From positions 1 through 64,000 of the forward strand of contig DATGZN010000115.1 of assembly GCA_035297145.1 (NCBI GenBank): a DNA stretch of 64,000 bases, read 5' to 3'. This DNA is from QHXW01 sp035297145 (lineage in GTDB: Bacteria > Acidobacteriota > Terriglobia > Bryobacterales > Bryobacteraceae). The position numbers were made by a program, and so were the translations under genes. Positions 59,145 through 64,000 of this stretch are shown piece after piece. Under the pieces are notes generated by a model. The model worked only from the letters and a program-made list of their open reading frames with translations. It had not been told where the DNA came from and did not search any database. Positions within the stretch are counted from its first letter, which is position 1. The number at the start of each line of letters is the position of its first letter.

Positions 59145-61352
59145 ATGCACCGTAATCTCCCCGCACCGATCGAAGATGTGCGGATGCCGGCGTACCCCAA
59201 CTGGCCGCAGGCCCTGGAAGGTGATGCCGACGACGGCTCGCCGCCGTTCGCCCATCATCTCTGGGTCCTCCGGCGGCATCGTTGGAGGATCATGGCCTTC
59301 ATCACCGCTTGCGAGCTGGCCACGCTGATCGTCTCCTCGCGAGTGACGCCGATTTATGAATCCACGGCGGTGATCGATATCGACCGGCAGGCGCCCGCGG
59401 GTGTTATCGGCGATGCCGCCATACGAGCCAGTGACAACGATTCCGATCAGTTCCTGGCCACGCAGATCCGGCTGATTGAAGCCGACGCCGTTCTTCGGCC
59501 GGTGGCTCAGAAATACAAGCTGCTGGAGCGCGAGCAGCAGTTTCGCGACTTGCCTCAGTTGAGTCCGGCGCAAGTGGAAGGGGCGCCCATCCTGCTCCGC
59601 CGTTTAAAAGTCTCGCGCCCACCCAATACTTATCTGCTGCTCATCAGTTACCGCTCGCCGGATGCGCACTTGGCGGCCGACGTGGCCAACGCTATCGCCA
59701 ATTCATACTTGCAGCACGCCTACAATCTGCGCGTGCGCTCCTCCACCAATCTCGCGTCCTACATGGAGAGGGAGCTGGAAGAGCTGAAGGCCAAGATGGA
59801 ATCCTCCACCGAGCGGCTCCTGAAGTTCGAGCGCGAACTAAACGTGATCAATCCCGAGGAGAAGACCAATATCCTCTCGGCGCGGCTTTTGCAATTGAAC
59901 ACCGAATACACCAACGCGCAGGCGGATCGCGTGCGCAAAGAAGCCGCCTTCAACTCAGTGCGCGGAGGCAGTTTCGCGGCAGCGCAGGTCTCGACGCAAG
60001 GGGACGCGCTGAAGAAATTACTGGAGCGGCAGAACGAAATGCAGGAGAAGTTCGCCGACGCGCAAACGCACTATGGGGTGAATCACCCCGAATACAAGAA
60101 AGCCGCCGGGCAGGTGGCCGAGATCGACCGGCAGCTTCAGGTGACCCGCGCCAATATCGCGCAACGGGTGGAATCGGAATTCGAAGAATCGGCGAACCGG
60201 GAACGCATGCTGGCGCGTGCGGTGGCGGATACCAAGGCGCAATTCGACCAGTTGAACGCGCACTCGTTTGAGTACCAGTCGCTCAAGCGCGAGGCGGAGG
60301 GTGACCGCAAAGTCTACGACGAGCTGGTGCGCAAGATCAAAGAAGCCAGCATCAACGCCAGTTTTCAAGACAGCTCGATCCGCATAGCCGACGCCGCGCG
60401 GCCCGGCATGAAGCCGGTTTTTCCGCGCCTTGGGCTGAACCTGCTCGTAGCGCTTCTGCTTTCGACGGTGATGGGCGCGGGTGCGGCCATCGTCAGCGAT
60501 TCACTGGATAAAACTGTACGCGATCCCGACCTGGTGCCGCGGCTGCTGAACGCCGAAGTGATCGGCTCGCTGCCCATGGTGAAGCACTGGCGAACTCGGA
60601 TCGGTTCCGTGGTTGCGGCGAACGGGAAGGGTTCGGGCCCTAGTGTGGCGCTGGCACGCGCCGACGAGGACCCGGTTTCGACAGCTTATGGCGAGGCGGT
60701 ACGGGCACTGCGTAATTCGATTCTGCTTGCCGATTTCGACCGGCGTGTGCATTCCATCTTGATCACGAGCGCATCGCCGGGGGAAGGGAAGTCCACTATT
60801 GCGGCGCACCTGGCGCTCACGCACGCGGCACAACGGCAGAAGACGCTTTTAATCGACGGCGACATGCGCCGCCCGAGCGTACACCGGCGATTCCAGCTGC
60901 CCGGCTCCATCGGTTTATCCAACGTGCTGGTGTCGGGGCTGCCCTGGCGAGACGCAATTTTGACGCCAGTGGGCACCACGCACTTCGACATTCTGCCGGC
61001 CGGGCCGCCTTCGCACATTGCCGCTGACTTGCTGGGGCAAGGGCTGACCCAACTTTTGGACGAGGCGTCGCGCGAATACGACCTCATCATTCTGGATGCG
61101 CCGCCGCTGCTCGGCTTTGCCGAGCCGCTCGAAATGGCTACAGCGGTTGACGGAGTGGTGGTGGTGACGCGCGCTGGGCAAACGCCGCGTAAGGCTGCGG
61201 CCTCCGTCCTCGGAATCCTGGCGAGGCTGCGCGCCAATACGCTGGGTGTGGTCCTGAACGAAGTGCGTCAGGACACGAGCGAAAGCTATTACTATTACGC
61301 GCACTACGCCAAATATTACAAGCAGGGCAAGGGCGCGAAGGCCGGGGCGTGA
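59145..61352 (+). CDS. Wzc-like polysaccharide co-polymerase with tyrosine autokinase domain
   Basis: A 735-residue inner-membrane protein. A Wzz domain opens it (LWVLRRHRWRIMAFITACEL, a TM helix near residue 50), followed by a long coiled coil (~200-390) with the GNVR-type end. A second TM segment is at ~425-445. The BY-kinase domain has Walker A SASPGEGKSTIAAHLALTHA, Walker A' TLLIDGDMRRPS and Walker B LIILDAPPLLG. The C-terminal tyrosine cluster SYYYYAHYAKYYKQG is the autophosphorylation tail. It controls polymer length and export with the Wza-like partner. It overlaps nothing but is tightly spaced in the operon. Confidence 0.93.
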   Translation: MHRNLPAPIEDVRMPAYPNWPQALEGDADDGSPPFAHHLWVLRRHRWRIMAFITACELATLIVSSRVTPIYESTAVIDIDRQAPAGVIGDAAIRASDNDSDQFLATQIRLIEADAVLRPVAQKYKLLEREQQFRDLPQLSPAQVEGAPILLRRLKVSRPPNTYLLLISYRSPDAHLAADVANAIANSYLQHAYNLRVRSSTNLASYMERELEELKAKMESSTERLLKFERELNVINPEEKTNILSARLLQLNTEYTNAQADRVRKEAAFNSVRGGSFAAAQVSTQGDALKKLLERQNEMQEKFADAQTHYGVNHPEYKKAAGQVAEIDRQLQVTRANIAQRVESEFEESANRERMLARAVADTKAQFDQLNAHSFEYQSLKREAEGDRKVYDELVRKIKEASINASFQDSSIRIADAARPGMKPVFPRLGLNLLVALLLSTVMGAGAAIVSDSLDKTVRDPDLVPRLLNAEVIGSLPMVKHWRTRIGSVVAANGKGSGPSVALARADEDPVSTAYGEAVRALRNSILLADFDRRVHSILITSASPGEGKSTIAAHLALTHAAQRQKTLLIDGDMRRPSVHRRFQLPGSIGLSNVLVSGLPWRDAILTPVGTTHFDILPAGPPSHIAADLLGQGLTQLLDEASREYDLIILDAPPLLGFAEPLEMATAVDGVVVVTRAGQTPRKAAASVLGILARLRANTLGVVLNEVRQDTSESYYYYAHYAKYYKQGKGAKAGA

Positions 61353-61362
61353 CGGGTAGGAC

Positions 61363-62136
61363 ATGAAGACGGTGATCTTGGCGGGGGGGCTCGGAACGCG
61401 TCTCGCGGAAGAGACGCAGATCAAACCGAAGCCCATGGTGGAGATTGGCGGCAAGCCAATGCTGTGGCATCTCATGAACATCTATGCCACGTACGGATTC
61501 GCCGAGTTCGTTGTCGCGCTGGGGTACAAGGGCGAGTGCATCAAAGACTACTTTCTGAATTTCTACGCGCTCAACAATGACCTGACTATTGATCTTTGCA
61601 ACGGCGACACGGTCATGCACCATAAGCGCCAGCCTGGCTGGCGCGTGCACCTGGTGGATACGGGCCTCCATACCGATACCGGTGGGCGCATCAAGCGCCT
61701 CGGCGAGTGGATCGGGAACGAAACCTTCCTGCTCACCTACGGCGACTGCGTGGCCAACATCAACATCTGCGATCTGGTCGAGTTTCATCGGGCGCACGGC
61801 AAGCTCGCGACTGTTTCGGCAGTACGGCCTCCGGCGCGGTTTGGCGGATTGCGTTTGAATGGGGGCGGCCAGATCGTCGAGTTTACGGAAAAACCGCAGA
61901 CGGGCGAAGGCTGGATAAACGGCGGCTTTTTCGTCCTCGAGCCGGGAGTGCTCGACTTCATCGCGGGCGACAAAACCATATGGGAGCGCGAGCCGCTGGA
62001 AGCACTGGCTCGCGAGAACGAATTGATGGCGTTCTACCACGAAGGTTTCTGGCAGCCCATGGACACGCTGCGGGAAAAAATGCTGCTGGAGAAGCTGTGG
62101 AGCTCGGGCCAGGCACCGTGGAGGGTATGGGCGTGA
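61363..62136 (+). CDS. rfbF: Glucose-1-phosphate cytidylyltransferase
   Basis: A 257-residue nucleotidyltransferase: MKTVILAGGLGTRLAEETQI, then KPKPMVEIGGKPMLWHLMNI, FLLTYGDCVANINICDLVEF and INGGFFVLEPGVLDFI. AGGLGTRLAEET with KPKPMVEIG is the RfbF signature. The enzyme makes CDP-glucose, the entry compound for CDP-3,6-dideoxyhexoses such as tyvelose and paratose. The stop overlaps the GTG start of the next gene. The usual next enzyme, CDP-glucose 4,6-dehydratase, is not seen in the window and may lie beyond it. Confidence 0.93.
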   Translation: MKTVILAGGLGTRLAEETQIKPKPMVEIGGKPMLWHLMNIYATYGFAEFVVALGYKGECIKDYFLNFYALNNDLTIDLCNGDTVMHHKRQPGWRVHLVDTGLHTDTGGRIKRLGEWIGNETFLLTYGDCVANINICDLVEFHRAHGKLATVSAVRPPARFGGLRLNGGGQIVEFTEKPQTGEGWINGGFFVLEPGVLDFIAGDKTIWEREPLEALARENELMAFYHEGFWQPMDTLREKMLLEKLWSSGQAPWRVWA

Positions 62137-63062
62137 ATCCGATTCTGGTGACAGGAGCTTCGGGATTCGTCGGTAGCCACTTGGTGCGGTCCCTGGTGCG
62201 TCAGGGCGTCGACGTGGTGAGCCTGTTCCACAAGAACCGAATCGAGCAGGATAAGCGGCACTTCCGCATCGACCTGCGGGATGGGGTTGCGCTCGAAAAA
62301 CTTTTCCGCCAGTTTCGTTTTTCCGCTGTGATTCATCTTGCGGCTGCGGGCGTCGAGACGGAAGCAGAAACCTTAGAGAACGTGGCGGCGGTGAATGTGC
62401 TTGCGACCGCATCGCTGGCTCGCCTAGCCATGGCGCACGGCGTGGAACGCTTTGTGCATGTGGGCACCGGATTCGAATACCGCCCGCAGGCGCAGCCGAT
62501 GGATGAATCCACACCGCTTGGCGCGCCCAATCTGTACGGGGCTTCGAAGGCAGCGGGGTGGATGCTGCTGGATGCTCTCTATCGCCTGGAGGGGTTGCCG
62601 CTGGTCACGTTCCGGCCGTTCAGTATTTATGGGCCGGGTGAGAGCGCGGCCAAGCTGGTGCCCTACACAATTCTGCAGGCGCAAGCGGGTGAGCCCATCC
62701 GACTGACGCTGGGCAGCCAGGTGCGTGATTACGTCTTTGTGGAGGACGTTGTAGACGCGCTCAGGCTGGGGCTCACCGCGCAGGCTGCCGTGGGGAAGGT
62801 TTACAACATCGGCACGGGCCCGGCCGAGGCGCGCAGCGTGCGGCGGATGGTCGAAGAGATCGTCGAGATGATGGGTGCGCCCGCTCGTCTCTGCTGGTTC
62901 GATCGCGCGACCCGCGGACGGTGCGATCCGCCGTTCCTGGTCTCCGATCCCACCAGAGCGCATGTCGAGCTGGGCTGGCGGCCGCGGGTGAGTCTCGCCG
63001 ACGGACTAGCTCGCACCATCGAGTCGTACAAGGCCGCTGGAGTGAAGGAGCTGTCCGCGTGA
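62133..63062 (+). CDS. NAD-dependent epimerase/dehydratase (nucleotide-sugar type)
   Basis: A 309-residue extended SDR: ILVTGASGFVGSHLVRSLVR holds the GxxGxxG motif, VIHLAAAGVE follows, and Tyr-x-x-x-Lys is LYGASKAAG. FRPFSIYGPGESAAKL and QVRDYVFVEDVVDALRLGL are nucleotide-sugar enzyme blocks. I start at the GTG at 62133, eight bases after GGAGG and overlapping the rfbF stop (GTGA); the frame is open far upstream but only by chance. It may reduce, epimerise or dehydrate the CDP-sugar made by RfbF. The exact step is not assignable. Confidence 0.88.
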   Translation: MNPILVTGASGFVGSHLVRSLVRQGVDVVSLFHKNRIEQDKRHFRIDLRDGVALEKLFRQFRFSAVIHLAAAGVETEAETLENVAAVNVLATASLARLAMAHGVERFVHVGTGFEYRPQAQPMDESTPLGAPNLYGASKAAGWMLLDALYRLEGLPLVTFRPFSIYGPGESAAKLVPYTILQAQAGEPIRLTLGSQVRDYVFVEDVVDALRLGLTAQAAVGKVYNIGTGPAEARSVRRMVEEIVEMMGAPARLCWFDRATRGRCDPPFLVSDPTRAHVELGWRPRVSLADGLARTIESYKAAGVKELSA

Positions 63063-64000
63063 AGTGGCTGATCACAGGCGGTGGAGGCTTCATCGGAACC
63101 AATGCGGCCGAGACGCTGGTGCGCGCGGGGGATCGCTGTGTGCTGGCCGACAACTTCCACCGCGCGGGCGCCAAGTACAACCAGGAATATTTGCGAGAGC
63201 ACTTCGGCCTGGGCGTCGATTATCTGGATGTCCGGTTTCCCGACCAGGTCAACTCTTACTGGCAGGCGCACACCAACACGGACGTAGTGTTGCATCTGGC
63301 CGGCCAAGTGTCGCTGGTTGCGTCCATTGAGAATCCTCGCTACGACTTCGACACCAACGCGCTCGGCACTTTCAACGTCCTGGAAGCCACGCGGCGGTTC
63401 CTGCCCAAAGCCAAGCTGATCTACGCCAGCACCAATAAGGTCTACGGCGACCTGCGCGGCCTGGATGTCACCGAGGACGCCACGCGCTACCGCTTGCCTG
63501 ATTTTCCGGAAGGCCTGGCCGAGAATCTGCCCATCGATTTGCATGGCGGATACTCGTGTTCCAAAGGCGCGGCCGATCAGTACGCTCTCGACTACCACCG
63601 CGTCTACGGGTTGAGCACCGTGGCGCTGCGGCAATCGAGTATTTACGGCGGCCGGCAGTACGCATCCGAAGACCAGGGTTGGGTCTCATATTTCGTACAA
63701 ATGGGCGTGGAGCGACGCAAATTTCGCATTAGCGGCGACGGCAAGCAGGTGCGGGATTTGCTGCATGTCTCCGATTTGATCGAGTGCTATCGCGCCATCG
63801 CCAAGACGCCGCGTGAGAGCCTGGCGTTTGGGCAGGCGTTCAATATCGGCGGCGGTCCGCGCGCCAGCCTGTCGCTGGTCGAGCTGTTCACGCTGCTGGA
63901 ATCTGAATATGCCTTCCCCATGAACTACACCGCAGGGCCGCCGCGGGCAGGGGATCAGAAGGTCTTCATTGCGGACATTCGCAAAGCCACCCAGTATCTC
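63059..64000 (+). CDS. NAD-dependent epimerase, CDP-paratose 2-epimerase-like, cut by window edge
   Basis: At least 314 residues, 3' end outside the window. GTG start at 63059 overlaps the preceding stop (GTGA). WLITGGGGFIGTNAAETLVR is the NAD site, VLHLAGQVSLVASIENPRYD and STNKVYGDLRG follow, with Tyr-x-x-x-Lys in GGYSCSKGAADQYALDYHRV, LRQSSIYGGRQYASEDQGWV and GDGKQVRDLLHVSDLIECYR. The QYASEDQGWVSYF stretch is typical of CDP-paratose/tyvelose epimerases. With RfbF upstream, a CDP-dideoxyhexose route for a surface polysaccharide is likely. Confidence 0.9.
   Translation, partial: MKWLITGGGGFIGTNAAETLVRAGDRCVLADNFHRAGAKYNQEYLREHFGLGVDYLDVRFPDQVNSYWQAHTNTDVVLHLAGQVSLVASIENPRYDFDTNALGTFNVLEATRRFLPKAKLIYASTNKVYGDLRGLDVTEDATRYRLPDFPEGLAENLPIDLHGGYSCSKGAADQYALDYHRVYGLSTVALRQSSIYGGRQYASEDQGWVSYFVQMGVERRKFRISGDGKQVRDLLHVSDLIECYRAIAKTPRESLAFGQAFNIGGGPRASLSLVELFTLLESEYAFPMNYTAGPPRAGDQKVFIADIRKATQYL

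Noticed and set aside
61707..62132. Upstream extension of the epimerase frame inside rfbF
   Set aside because: It is an alternative frame of rfbF. Homology begins at the GTG at 62133, which has a well-spaced GGAGG.

Overview
The window looks like a piece of an Acidobacteriota chromosome, most like the Solibacter/Bryobacter type. I infer this from gene content, not from a search. It carries two very large orphan ABC permeases of the acidobacterial duplicated type (one with a PadR regulator), several DUF4038/apiosidase-like glycoside hydrolases, haem-c proteins with unusual fusions, moderately high GC and many GTG/TTG starts. No rRNA operon, intact tRNA, CRISPR array, complete insertion sequence or integrase was seen.

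Region 1-24 kb is a carbohydrate and small-molecule utilisation zone. A minus-strand operon (5549 to 1011) holds a class III aminotransferase, an APC permease, a D-threonine aldolase/D-serine dehydratase-like PLP enzyme and an SDR, followed by a DUF4038 hydrolase cut by the window edge. A second DUF4038 hydrolase (5741) is divergent to it. A further divergent pair of operons meets at about 11.3-11.5 kb. The minus arm is an SDR, a Tat-exported hydrolase-like protein and a zinc alcohol dehydrogenase. The plus arm is an SDR, an APC permease, DhaK, DhaL, an LsrF-type thiolase, an ABM-domain protein, an AraC regulator and a cyclase-family hydrolase. The pairing of a DhaKL kinase with LsrF suggests a phospho-ketose or phospho-AI-2-like degradation route with a different kinase and importer from the enteric lsr operon. 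The plus arm runs into a deletion scar where the remains of an APC permease and of a hydrolase gene meet. An exported SelA-like PLP protein with an extra C-terminal beta domain and a GH36-like galactosidase follow.

Region 24-46 kb is mixed: Bax inhibitor-1, an M19-like dipeptidase, a 3D-domain protein, an ADOP permease, an RlpA-like protein, a 1104-residue Gly-rich/TIG/SGNH protein, a RoxA-like dihaem lipoprotein, a membrane protein/TetR pair with a clear palindrome, a 1427-residue haem-c/HEAT protein, and an ECF sigma factor followed by three small membrane-protein genes. A ~155-bp direct repeat occurs twice, 16 kb apart.

Region 46-48 kb is decayed: a frameshifted gene, the 3' half of a tRNA-Lys and a truncated, frameshifted esterase. 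Region 48-57 kb carries ordinary single genes and a second ADOP permease with its PadR regulator. At 57.5-58.0 kb are two tandem, previously unannotated minus-strand microgenes encoding double-glycine leader peptides with 13- and 16-residue cores; this is the most interesting find. From 58.2 kb to the end is a capsule/exopolysaccharide operon: Wza, Wzc, a glucose-1-phosphate cytidylyltransferase and two nucleotide-sugar epimerases.

A recurring regulatory theme is a -10-like hexamer exactly six bases before the start codon with no Shine-Dalgarno sequence (25061, 35798, 38332, 50739), which suggests leaderless mRNAs.
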